Assembly (NCBI GenBank): GCA_037179335.1
Contig: JAKZHN010000026.1
Coordinates: 186,001-250,000, forward strand
Source of the DNA: Cyclaneusma minus
Lineage: Eukaryota; Ascomycota; Leotiomycetes; Marthamycetales; Marthamycetaceae
Reading direction: 5' to 3'
DNA length: 64,000 nucleotides
Shown here: piece by piece, positions 22,851-33,530 of the stretch
How positions within the stretch are numbered: the stretch's first letter is position 1
Layout: each line of letters starts with the position of its first letter
Position numbers and translations under genes: made by a program
Notes under the pieces: model-generated
Databases searched by the model: none
What the model was told of the DNA's origin: nothing
What the model saw: only the letters and a program-made list of their open reading frames with translations

Positions 22851-23685
22851 CGTGTATCGCTGCTGAGGTAGTGAGTCTATGTGCTTTGGGACCGCTTTCC
22901 ACCCACTCTATTTATTGTTGACGCGAATCCAGTCGAGTATGTGGCTGACTGGAACATAGAACGTGGCCTTCGCTTGGCATCAATCTCCATTCTCCACATT
23001 TGAGTGCTCCACTCACATCAAGTCCCGCGACCCACCTGTTGACAGGGGCCTAAGAGGTTAAGATAACACCAGACATCAATTACTGCTGACTTGGTCTCGC
23101 GAACAGAGACACGACTCTCTATTCTCTTCTGAATCAAAGCCCGGGTACCAAGAAATCCAGTAACTGCAAATACTTCAAATCATTGGGAGCAAACAAAGTG
23201 TTTTAGGTAGAAATAACAAGAACTGACCTGAAAAGATCCAAGCAATAGGGAGAAATCCAAATTGTTGGGAGAAATCCAAGTACTTGATACAAATCTACAT
23301 AATTGGGAGAGATTTTGATAACTGAGACATGTTCAAGTAACTGAAAGAGACCCGAGTAATTGAGAGAGATTCGAGTAACTGAGAGAATTCCAAGTGATCG
23401 GGAGAAAACCGCGTCATAGAAAATCTTATGTAGGCAATACAAATTCAAGGAGTAGTGTTAGAAACTTGGAAATTTGCTGGCCGACAAACCTGCATGTGGC
23501 TTCGGTATTAGTGGCTGTCAGCCAGGACCCTTCCTGTCGCAAGATCGCCTTTCGTATATATAAATGTGCGATGAATCGCATAGGAAAATCATCATTGACA
23601 TTCGCTACTTAGAACACGGCCTGTTACCAGAGTTCCGTAGCCTTTGCGTCCTGTCGTCCATCTAATCATCATTGGCTGAATAGCA
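22851..23685. other. intergenic with a 19-nt tandem array
   Basis: 835-bp spacer between two minus-strand genes, so it should hold the epoxide-hydrolase-like promoter and the ANL gene 3' end. Its middle is occupied by the degenerate 19-nt repeat array described separately; no gene is seen. Confidence 0.6.
23236..23407. repeat. degenerate 19-nt tandem array, about nine units
   Basis: Successive units read ATCCAAGCAATAGGGAGAA, ATCCAAATTGTTGGGAGAA, ATCCAAGTACTTGATACAA, ATCTACATAATTGGGAGAG and so on to ATTCCAAGTGATCGGGAGAA. The rough consensus is ATYCRAGTAAYTGRGAGAR. Period is mostly 19 with 18-20 variants. It is non-coding. Confidence 0.75.
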
Positions 23686-25495
23686 TCAGAAGTAAGCAAG
23701 CGTAAAGTCGTCCCTGATTCGGCCCACCACCCCCAATCCGGCTTCTCCGCCTACAACGGCCGGTCCTCTAACAAATATCTACTAGGAGTCAGCGGCATTG
23801 TCAAGCATGAGAACTGCAAAGCACTTACCTCCCCAATAGATTCCTCATCAGTTGTCTTTCGATCTTTGGTATCTTTGAGCAAGATCTCGACACTAGTGAC
23901 GGGTGCTCCAAAGTGTGAACACCGACCACTAGGAGTCACATCCACTCGGTAATCATAAATATTTGTCTGAGCTACGGCACCAGCAACAGGGGCCGCAGTG
24001 AGGGCGTATATCACCCTCGCGCCAAGGAAAATCCGCAAGTCCGAAATAATCTGCGAGTTGAGAGCAGGTGTACCTCCCTGGGCGCGCTCGGAAACGTAAA
24101 CCAGGCGTAGTTTTCCAGGGGTAGCCCCAATGGAAGGCTTAAGGGCATCATTGAAGCTGGACAGCATCGAGACTGTAGGCAAGACTCCTTGCTCGGTAAG
24201 AGTCCGGGTCTGGAACCAATGGACGATTTGGAAGAACAGAGAGGTCAACCTCCCTCGGCTCTTCTCTCGTAATTGCAGTAGAGTAGATGCAGATGCTACA
24301 ATGACGGTCGGTGCGACTCCCTGTGTGCTCAGGGCTAGGTCGGCTGGCTCGCCAGCCACAGAGTTCAGTGCAACAGACGCGTTTGAGTAAAGAGCTGACA
24401 GAGTCAAAACGAGAGGATAAACGGAAGATAGCGAGTCTGCTGGCAAGAACAAATCCGACGGGGTTAGACGCTGATTCGGAGGGACCGAGAAAATCTGCGC
24501 CGAGATAGCGGCGACCAGATTGCCTTGGGAATATTCAACGAGCTTGCCGACGTCGCCCTCTCCGGTGGACCAGAAAGCAAGCAGACTCGGGGGGATTTCT
24601 TTGGGGTTTGACTCGGGAAGCTCTGACCCGTTTTTGTGGTCCTCCAGAAGAGTCTGCCATGTAGACACATTGACAGATCCTCCAGTGCCTTGCGGAATCT
24701 CGGTCCAGTCGAGGTGCTTGTTGCCGTCATCAACAACCCAGACGATGTTGCGAAGCCCAGGATATTGCTTGGTCACGGCGTCGAAAGGGAAAGACCCGAC
24801 CCCTGCTACCACCGAATCGGCCTTGGACGCTTTGAGAAAAGCTCCTACGTTCTCTACCGACTTATCAATCGGCAACAAGATAGGCGTCAGCCCATAGAAA
24901 GCGGATGCGAAAATGGTAGCAAGTAGCTCGATGGAGTTTGGCACATATATAGCCACTCGATCCCCCCCATGCTGTTTGAGATGCGATCCAATAACAGCAA
25001 TCTGCCTCTGGACATGGTCTGCACGGGAATCAGCCGTTGAAGTCAGAGGTTGTCGGCGTACAAACCTAAAGCATGTTCGACAATCTTTTCAGAGCCGAGA
25101 ACGGTCAAGATGCGGCCCTTCTCGTTTGTTGGCTTTCCTTCAGGATCGAGCTTCCCGTCATGAGCTCTGTTCCAGATGTCGCGCAAGTCGCCATCCCGGC
25201 CACGAGCCCATTTGGAGGTGCCTGGGTCTTTCACATTCAAGCCGCTGTTCAAGTCCATGCCATGGGGCGATGAATGCGAGCGGAAAACGGCAGACTCGCC
25301 CTCGTGTCTGACAGGCGAGGCTTGGGCTTGACGGGCCAGCAGCATAGGGTGTGCATCGGGGTCGGCTCGAGAGAAGACATCGTAGGCGAAGTAGACCAGA
25401 ATGACGGCAGCAATGGTGGTGGAGTAGATATCCCACTGGCCCAGAATATGGGTCAGGCCCTCGTCGAGCTTCAGCAACAGATTATCGAAACTCAT
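23686..25495 (-). CDS. membrane-anchored ANL (AMP-binding) family protein with degenerate ATP loop
   Basis: Member of the acyl-CoA synthetase-like ANL fold. Exons on the minus strand are 25066-25495, 23829-25018 and 23686-23778 (introns 47 and 50 bp), giving 570 residues. Residues around 26-42 (TTIAAVILVYFAYDVF) form one membrane span, suggesting anchoring in the ER or lipid droplets. DRVAIYVPNSIELLATIFA is the typical N-terminal ANL strand-helix. IGEIFVRGPAVVGGE, near the end, is the A5/A7-like GELxVRGP motif, reached only after splicing the last intron (acceptor CTAGTAG). The ATP phosphate loop that normally reads YTSGTTGKPK is FWSTGEGDVGK, and the protein stops at about the hinge, so the mobile C-terminal subdomain with the catalytic Lys is absent. 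It may bind acyl groups or nucleotides without making CoA esters. Fungal homologues of this style are usually labelled AMP-dependent synthetase-like. Confidence 0.82.
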
Positions 25496-25952
25496 GATGG
25501 CAGAATTGTGCGAGCTGGCGTGGAACTACTGCAGTCCGTTGTAGTGTCGTGCTCTGAACATAGCCTGGAGTTGCGAGTGGAGTGTCATCGAATCCCCCCC
25601 AAAGGAGCTTGGGCCAGCTGCGGAGGCTGCACGAGACACCGGCGCCGCGTCAACACTCGTCAAGTGTCTGTCACTCGAGGTCTAATTTGTTGTTGACAGA
25701 AGTCTGGGGAAAACAAAGTCAACAAGCATAAACAACAACCACTCTCCACCAGCAGGAGCGCTGCCGCCGCGCGACCCGCTGCTGCCACCGACCCGGACTA
25801 ACCCAGCTTCAAGCTTTTACTAACCCCAGGGAATCGCGCTTCTGCCCTTGCGACGACAAGGTAGCCTTTCCGCCAGCTTCCTCCTTTTAAGAGACTGACG
25901 CCTCCACCCTGCAGACTGCTACACTCTCCTCCCTCGACGCACTCCCATCCTC
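25496..25952. other. divergent promoter, ANL gene and POM34-like gene
   Basis: 457 bp between two ATGs pointing apart, so a shared promoter region is expected. A homopyrimidine/homopurine bias appears just before the POM34-like start. No gene is seen. Confidence 0.55.
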
Positions 25953-26770
25953 ATGGCTACACCCGAAGGACTGCCTTCTACGCCCGCGCGGGAGACAATC
26001 AAGACCACTCCGGCCTCGGCGCCCACTGGTACTTGGCGACACCCGCAGCTCGATGAGATTGCACGGCGTCAAAGGGCTTTGACCTTCTCCAAGAAGAACC
26101 TGAGCAGCATCATCTGGAATGCCGGCTGCTTCGTCGGTCTCTGGCTGGCAGAGCAGCTTCTGCGGTCCTAGTGAGTCTCATAATGGCGCATCGGGGAGCA
26201 GGCTTCTAACACTACTACAGCTTCCCGACCATCTTCGAGCTTGCCAAGCCCTTATGGCCAGCAACATGGTACATCTACTTTCTAGTGCGGCTGGTTCTAG
26301 GCGCCAACATCTTCATTGCCCTATATCCGCTATTCCGTCGCAAAGATGATCTCTCGGATATCCCTCTCACGCCCGCCCAGAGGAAGTTGCTGGGCCTGCC
26401 ACCAAGTGGCAAGAAACCATCACCAAACGCGATGTACATGAGCCCTCCCCGCTACCCCCGGTCGCAGGGCAGTCCAAGTAGCTCTCCGCTGAGCAATCGA
26501 AGCACGTCTGGGTCTTCAGGTACTCCAAGACGGTCCACTTACTCGAACTCGCCGAGCGCAAGTCCCCTGTGGCAGAAGGCTGTTGGATCAGGAAAGAATG
26601 GTGCGAAGGGGATGTCGTATGGTTCGCCGAGTCCAATGGGCCTGAATTTCTCGGTATCTCCTGCGACGCCCAGTCCACCAGCAGCGAGGAATGCGAGCGT
26701 GGGTTTGAACAACAAGTGGCTCTATGAGAGGAGTCGCGGAAGTCCTTCGTCTTCTCCGCTGGTCTCGTAG
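25953..26770 (+). CDS. POM34: POM34-like nuclear pore membrane protein
   Basis: Small integral protein of the nuclear pore component family that includes yeast Pom34, which anchors the pore to the nuclear membrane. Exons are 25953-26170 and 26221-26770 (50-bp intron, phase 2), giving 255 residues. Two hydrophobic segments, IIWNAGCFVGLWLAEQLL and TWYIYFLVRLVLGANIFIAL, are separated by a short lumenal loop (FPTIFELAKPLWP). The motif LTPAQRKLLGLPPSG following the second span is a strong family hallmark. The C-terminal half is a disordered tail with many Ser-Pro sites (SPPRYPRS, GSPSSSPL, SVSPATPSPP) and a likely target of mitotic kinases; it ends RGSPSSSPLVS. The family call is good; the exact orthology to Pom34 is inferred from topology and the motif. 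Confidence 0.8.
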
Positions 26771-27279
26771 GTTGTATGTAAGTATCCGGTGGACAATGTA
26801 GTATGCATTGGCAAGAGGACATAGAAAATACGTGCATGCACCACTCGCAGCACTTGGTGAAATTGTAGACTCTGTGGTGCAATAATACATAAACAAGCGG
26901 GAGCCATTGCCATCGCGAGGGTATGAAAAATAAGCTGGACTAGTCTTTGCTTTGTGGACCAGACGTAGTTCCTCGCTTCGTGGGGCGAGGCAGAATATCC
27001 TAACATAGAGTAGTGAGAGGCGTCCCAGACACGACAGCCCGCACCCGAGGCTCACAATCAAGCCCCAAACCACGCTGTTGTTCCTGACAGACTCTGCGCC
27101 CAAAGCCAGTTGCACCTGGCCGAATCCCGAGAGTCCAGTCCTCCCGTCCAGCTCCATCCCCGGAAGCCTCCCGTCGCTTGGCACACGTGTGATAAGAGAT
27201 AAGCGTGGTGAGAGTCTAGTCCAAGGCCAGTCTTTGGGGAGCGAGATCGCAGGCCTCCATACATGTGTTTGCGCTCGAG
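26771..27279. other. intergenic, POM34-like to HID1
   Basis: 509-bp spacer between two genes on the same strand. I see no gene, repeat or RNA. Confidence 0.55.
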
Positions 27280-30200
27280 ATGGGCGCATCCGATTCCAAG
27301 CTTGTCTTCAAGAAAGGCATCTTCCGGCTTTCTGAAGAGAAGAACATCGCGGCCGACGACCCCTACTGGACTTCGGTGAGTGCAGCCAGCGCGCTCCTGC
27401 ATCTGGCTCGGCACTGACCCATGTAAACAGTTCTGGGAGCTCCCTGAGTCCAGCGAAGATGTCTTCAGCCTCTTCTCGCCCGCCGATATCCGTCGAACCC
27501 GAGACACGGCGCTGGAAAACCTCGAAACGCTCGCCCTGGCCGTCACGTCGCGCCTGTTCATCCTGAGACATCACCCTTCGTTCCCCGACCCGGAATTTGC
27601 CCCGGAACGAGATGCCCTCAATTGCATCCGGATCCTCACGAGGATACTGCCCTACCTGTACGAGGCAGAGCAGCTGCAGTCGTGGGAAGACAAGTTCTTC
27701 TGGGGAACAAGACGGAAACGGACGCGCCAGGCTTCGTTGGCAAACGAGGTCCTGTTTGATGGCACGCAAGACGCAGCTGCCCTGCCTCAAGGGCCAAGGG
27801 ATGAATTCGAGGAGGTCAAGCCACTGGCCGAAGAGCTCATCGACACCTTGATCGACCTGCTGTTCTATGCCGACTTTACGCTGCCGCGTGCCGCAAATGG
27901 AAAGGGCAAGGTCAGCTATGCCATTTGGCAGAGCGGCGTTGGCTGCAATACGGCTGTCGGAACCAGCAAGGAATTCGAAAGCAACCGATGCGAAATCCTT
28001 CGTCTCTTACTTACCTTGACTTCCAAGTCTATGTACCTCTCTGCAAATCTGCTTCCCGTGCAGGGTGTGAAGGCGATAACCTATATCGCCACATGCCCTG
28101 ACAAGCAAGTCGTTCTGTCGACGCTCTGCTCGCTCCTCAATACTGTAAGCCTTTTTATCCATTCCTCGTGGAAAACATGTTCTGTGAGACAATGTGCTGA
28201 AACCATCTCCAGACCCTAAAGTATAATCCAGCGAGCTGGCGCGTGCCGTATAACCATGTAGTTTTCAAAGACCCCAAGGAGGTACTTGTCACGTACGCGC
28301 TCCAGTTCCTACTTGTGATTCTGTTGTACCCGATCCCGGAAATGGGACCTGCTCAAACTCAGAAGAACTACTATCGACATTTCTTCGGTAGGCAAAATAC
28401 CCCGGGCTTCTTGGATTTGCGCAGCTAATGGACGACTAGGCCGCCTCCACCGCCCCACCGATTTCCAATTCGTGGTTGATGGTATGACGAGGATTCTGAA
28501 CCAGCCCGTACTTGCCAATACCTCATACCTTCCTGGCAGTCAAGCCTCATCAAAGTTCGCCCCTGAGATGATAATGCTCTTCTGGGAGATCACTCAATGC
28601 AACAAGCGCTTCAGATCCTTCATCATCGATACTAACCGGTCGCACGACTTCGTGATCTTGATTCTGTTTTATGCTCTCGAATACAAAACAGATGCATCAA
28701 AACAGGGTGTAGTCCGGATGTGTGTCTTCATACTTCAGACGCTGAGTGTAGAGACAAACTTCGGATCCAGTCTCAACACAAGATTTGGTGGGCAAGATAC
28801 TTTACCAGCAAGCATCCGGATACCCAATTTCCATGGCACCTATGCGGACTTCCTCATCCATGTGAGTAGCCCCTCGAATTGTTTTTCTGCATTCGTTCAG
28901 CTAAAAACGGCACTCGTTTCATCATCGAATAAGTTGCCACTATCATCCAAGAGGCATGCTGACCCTGACAGTCTATCTACAACATCATCACGGGGAGCCA
29001 GGGCAAGCTGACTGCCATATACCCAGCTCTTCTTGCAGTAATCAATAACATTGCAGCATTTGTACAGAACCTAAGCGTATCAGCAAGCTCAAAACTTTTG
29101 CACTTGTTCTCTTCGATGTCATCACCGTCATTCCTGCTAGCTAACGACACCAATCACGAGTTGCTCTCTTCGTTACTAGAGTCTATCAACGCCATCATCG
29201 AACATCAATACAAGTGTAAGCCACGGCTTTGCTGAACCCCGAACTGGTGAATCTCGAGCTGACCTGTGCCAGCTAATCCAAACTTCATATATGCGGTAAT
29301 TCGCAATCGAAGACGCTTTGAGTCGCTGCGAACATTCACTCTTGAAAGCGGCCGAGAAGAGATCGAACGACGTAATCAGCGTCGTAAAGAAGAGGGACAA
29401 CATATCCAAAGTACCGATAATCTCTCTCGCCGAAGCTCCGTTGAAAGCATTCGAAGTCCCTCGTCTAGTCACCAGCGCGCACCAACCCTGAGCAATGTTC
29501 CGGAAGAAGAAGGTGCATTTGCTATCGGAGATGACGAAGATGATGACGACGATGAGGACACTCGACCGACGCCAGCCGAGTCGACACCCGAAGCAAACTC
29601 TCGGGCAGCTTCAATTTCGTCAAATGTAGACGACGCCGTTCCAGTCCAGCTGAGGGGCATGTCGGAGAAGGCACGCGGTAAAATGCCAGCCGGCACACCC
29701 ACCTTCTCACGACACAACTCGACGACTAGCCTAGGCAGCTATGGAGGACCAGGCCTTTCTGCTACCGGCGCTTTTGAACCGACTACAGAATGGATTGAAA
29801 GCTGGCTGCCAGAATTACCACTGCTTACGCCGCTCAACCTGATCCAGCAACTTTCACCCCTGCTGCCTCGTACCACGGCTACCGACACGATCCCAGCGAA
29901 TGTTCTTCAGATGATTCAGAACACGCACATTAACGGCATTGACCCGTCTGCAGTCAGAATTCATTCCTTTGAGTGGTCACCTCTATCACTAGGCTGGTAC
30001 GAGTCACTGCTCTGGTCATTCGTCTTCCAAAGCGAAATGCAAGTCGGCAAAGGTACTGTTGGCGTATGGAATTCTACGGGCATCAAGCTCTTCCGCGTTC
30101 AGGAGACACCTGTTGAGGGACCCACCCTCACGTCTCCACGCGGCGCAGTCGATGCCGTGGGAAGCAATATCGTTTCGCGCATCGGTACGCTGCGAGCAAA

Positions 30201-30288
30201 TACTCTGGCATCCAACGAGCCCGTCTCCCCCACAAATGCAACCGGCCAGGGTATGAGGAGGAGCAGTGGCCGGAATACGGGTGCATAG
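27280..30288 (+). CDS. HID1: HID1 family protein
   Basis: Peripheral Golgi/trans-Golgi protein family conserved from fungi to animals and involved in vesicle sorting. Exons are 27280-27375, 27431-28144, 28213-28387, 28440-28861, 28972-29215 and 29273-30288 (introns 55, 68, 52, 110 and 57 bp), giving 888 residues. The start MGASDSKLVFKK has Gly2 in an N-myristoylation context, as in animal HID1. Recognisable family stretches are FWELPESSEDVFSLF, SWRVPYNHVVF, YALQFLLVILLYPIP, LHRPTDFQFVVDG and, at the C-terminus, ESLLWSFVFQSE. A hydrophilic insert of about 150 residues in the last exon carries an acidic run (GDDEDDDDDEDTRPTPAEST) and many Ser residues, and is probably disordered and phosphorylated. 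Each splice joins family-like segments without frame loss. Confidence 0.92.
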
Positions 30289-30672
30289 AAGAAAGGGGTC
30301 GATTCTGAACTTCTGGCAGCAGCCAGCCGGAGTCACATGTTTTATTTTCCATGGTACTATCTCTGCGAGCGGTTTTTAGACTGTGATAATGCCACTATTT
30401 CAGCGATGGCGTTTGATGGATGACATGGGGGCTGCTGGGCCATTGTTGCGGATATCAATCAAGTCTTTCTTCAAAAAGTCACAATGACAGACGCAATCAC
30501 ATTACTGCTGGTCCTTGCCACATGCATTTCTCAGAATATAGTGTTATGAAAAAAGTTTGCAACAGATTTTTCAATCGCCAAAGCAGGGTATAAAATCCAT
30601 CTCCATTCGCATTTGTATGAACTCATTCCAAAGAAGGGCTATACTGACTGTATATACTAGATAGTTTGAAAA
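30289..30672. other. intergenic, HID1 and unknown gene 3' ends
   Basis: 384 bp between convergent genes, rich in A/T toward the middle as expected for two 3' untranslated regions. No gene is seen. Confidence 0.55.
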
Positions 30673-32184
30673 TCAGCCGAACAAAAGCGCCGTTGCTGGC
30701 AATTCGTGATACATCTGATAATCAAACTCGTTGCTCCACTCCAAAACGAAGCATTTCGTAAGAGCTACCACCGCTTCTGGACTCAAAGATCTCAAACCAT
30801 CGCTTCCTTTATTGCGTTCTTGCCTCCAAAACGTTGTCTCATCAAGTCCCAGCTCATTGCCGTCCCACACCAATGATGCTATCTCTGTGACCAAGCGCAC
30901 CAAGTCGCCCGAGTTGCCCTGTCCAGCAAGTATAGCGGAGGCAACCATATCCCCAAAGCTGTTAAAGACAAAATCGGGCTCCCATCCTCGCTCTATCAGC
31001 TCCTTTGCATGGTTCAAACTCTGTTGCTTGAGGAAGCTTGCAAGTTCTTGACGATATGTGTTCATGGTTGGCTTCGCGAAGGCGACAAGAATGTCTCGGA
31101 GCCCTCGATGGACAGACCAAGAAAGAGATGACCACGGTAGGCAGTCCATAGCTTGTGCCAAGACCTTGCTTTCCTTAGGCGGGACAAATATTCTTGCGTT
31201 GAGGTCTTTCTCGGTACTTGGCACCACGAGTTCCCACGCATCCTCGGGAGACTCTTCATTCTCCTCCAGGTGCCTTAGAAACAAGAAGTCCACTTCGAAG
31301 ACTTTGCCTCCGTTCATGTTGTACAGATGTCTGCTTCCATGAGCTCCAGGGAACCCCTTGACGAGATAGTCCAGAACCCATCGACCCGCCCGTTTTCTAC
31401 CTGGAAATGCAACTTTGAACGCATTTGGAGCCGGTGACTCGACAACGCCCAAAGTCATCTGCATGCTTTTGTTGACACGAGCCCTGAAGGCTGGCGGGTA
31501 GACGTCTGTAGTTCCAGTATGCGAATCGTGGGGAGCAAAACGCACCATAGCAGCGCCTCCGAGAGGCCACTCGATGTACCATTGTCCACAGTAACACGAA
31601 TATGCTGCTCTGTATCCAGATGCACCTGATAGAGATCGAATCGCCCGTGCGTTGGTAAGAGACAGGAGTGCAATAAGAGTCGTTCTCGAAATCGTGGTGC
31701 AGTTCGTGCTGCCGTAACGAACAAGAGGTTGATCACACTCGAGATGATCCCATCCTAGCTGTCTGTCGTCGAAGGACAGAGGCATTGATATCGAAGAGCC
31801 GGTCTTTTCTGGGAGATTGAAAATGCTGGGCTCAAGCGGTATTATATCTTGCCGCGGGCGGACCACTGCCAATAGAACAGTCCAGGAAGCCTTGCCAGGC
31901 TGTACTGAGGGCAGTCGAGTCAACAGTAGATCGTTACAGCCGCAAACACCTTTGGTCATCGATGCCGCTATCGTAGGCCCTAACGGGGCACTTTTCACGA
32001 GTCGATACCATGGCTGGGCTTTTGGACGCTCGACCCAAAGGCCCAACTCCCTTTTGCCTCGAGTCGTTCGAAAAGGGTCGAGATGATCCTGTGAGGCTGA
32101 AGCTTGTGTAATCAAGCCTGCCAATCCAAGTCCAGTGACAGCGAGCGTGAGCCACGTAGCAATATCAATGGAAGGATCGCTCAT
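30673..32184 (-). CDS. conserved-looking membrane protein of unknown function
   Basis: Single exon of 503 residues. I do not recognise a domain. The N-terminus (MSDPSIDIATWLTLAVTGLGLAGLITQ) has one hydrophobic segment at about residues 10-28, which could be a membrane anchor. The rest is soluble in character, with clusters such as GYRAAYSCYCGQWYIEWPLGGAA and an all-helical C-terminal part. FGDMVASAILAGQGNSGDLVRLV resembles a short repeat-type helix pair. Codon use matches neighbouring housekeeping genes, and the frame is long and intact, so it is surely a gene. It is tail-to-tail with HID1. No catalytic motif, zinc site or nucleotide-binding motif is evident. Confidence 0.85.
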   Translation of the reverse strand: MSDPSIDIATWLTLAVTGLGLAGLITQASASQDHLDPFRTTRGKRELGLWVERPKAQPWYRLVKSAPLGPTIAASMTKGVCGCNDLLLTRLPSVQPGKASWTVLLAVVRPRQDIIPLEPSIFNLPEKTGSSISMPLSFDDRQLGWDHLECDQPLVRYGSTNCTTISRTTLIALLSLTNARAIRSLSGASGYRAAYSCYCGQWYIEWPLGGAAMVRFAPHDSHTGTTDVYPPAFRARVNKSMQMTLGVVESPAPNAFKVAFPGRKRAGRWVLDYLVKGFPGAHGSRHLYNMNGGKVFEVDFLFLRHLEENEESPEDAWELVVPSTEKDLNARIFVPPKESKVLAQAMDCLPWSSLSWSVHRGLRDILVAFAKPTMNTYRQELASFLKQQSLNHAKELIERGWEPDFVFNSFGDMVASAILAGQGNSGDLVRLVTEIASLVWDGNELGLDETTFWRQERNKGSDGLRSLSPEAVVALTKCFVLEWSNEFDYQMYHELPATALLFG

Positions 32185-33530
32185 CTTGTACAGGTATGCA
32201 GATGAGTATGACTTCTTCCTGTTGAAAGGGGGGCGAGATTGAGATTTGAGATGAGCTTACCGTCATCCCGGAGGCAACGAGATTTCTTGCAATATTATGC
32301 AGGGCCTCCAAATAGCGATCCATATCTGATACCACACTTCTCAGCGCCTAGATAGCAATCACAAGTTGTTGCGGGGGTACTGGGGGGACTGGAACCGGGC
32401 CCACCTAGCCAGCTGCAGCTCTTCGATGGTGTTGGTTATCATCGACAGCTTTGTCTTCGGAAGCAGTGGTGTCCCAGAGCGTTCCTCATCGTGCTGGTTT
32501 CTCGCGAGTCGCTCCCAGAAGGCCGTGGGGGTGGAGAAGAAGCGGGTCCTGCAACCTCTTTCTTATTGGATGCCAGCAGCCACGTCGCCATCAAGAAACA
32601 ATCCCAGCGATTAGCAGATATGTTGGTGATCTCTCCTATCGCTGCCCATTCAAAGGGAAGCACGAACAAACATCTTTTTGCAAACGGGGCTGTAAAAAAG
32701 GGATATTACCATATAGAGATAATAGCCGTTTGGCAAAGCCATTTGCATCAGTAATCTCTTCCGTTTCTGGTATTTACAAACCTCTAGTATATTGAACATT
32801 AAAAAGAGGTAAGAACGCTTATCTCTTGCACATTCAACCGACGCAAATAGACCCGATAAAGAGCCTGTTCTTCAATCATGGGGTTCCAATAGAGCTAGAT
32901 GAGGCACATAGGCTTGTGGGCGAGATCAAGGCTGGGAAAATGGTGTCAGCGAGTGGAGGTCAAAGTTGTGACTTGAAAGCAGCTTACCCTGCATCGCCGC
33001 ATGTGGTAAAGACAAGGATGAATCGAATGGGATCGTCGGTTTAGAAGCCGGAAAGCACTGGACTTTTTTGGCGAACGGTATCTGGACGTCAATTTTCATA
33101 AGTGGGATATCTATGCTATGCAGCGGTTGTTAGACAGGGAAGAGTGTATTGTGAATGTGAAGTACATCAGGGGTTGAATCACCACTTACCCGGAATGAAC
33201 CAATCATTACCCTTAGATCAGGAACTCAAAAATCTTAAATCAAGCCAAAGCCGTACGCAAGCTTCATTCGTGCCACTGTAACACGGTCCGACTCACCACA
33301 GGTCAACTAAGTCTGAGAGAAGAGCGTAAGCTAGGAGAACTGCCATTCATTTCCTTCAAAAACAAAAATGGGGCAGGCTACCGTCTTCCGCCTGTAGTAG
33401 GAAAAGGAAATGCTCGGCAACTATTTATTTCACCGCTGATTCTTCGCTTCGCTTCGCAAACGCTATTTCGCAAACGCCGATTTGGATGCACTGAAATTCG
33501 CCCGCCCGCCCGGCATAAAGCCATCTCCTA
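32185..33530. other. intergenic, 1.3 kb
   Basis: Spacer between two minus-strand genes, holding the promoter of the unknown membrane protein (left) and the AKR1 3' region (right). Near 33435-33475 there is a short CTTCGCTTCG / TTTCGCAAACGC repeat. Short frames on both strands have no ATG with good context or no recognisable product. Confidence 0.55.

Noticed and set aside
32366..33044. Several short frames in the AKR1 downstream spacer
   Set aside because: They overlap on both strands, many lack ATG starts and show no codon bias or domain.
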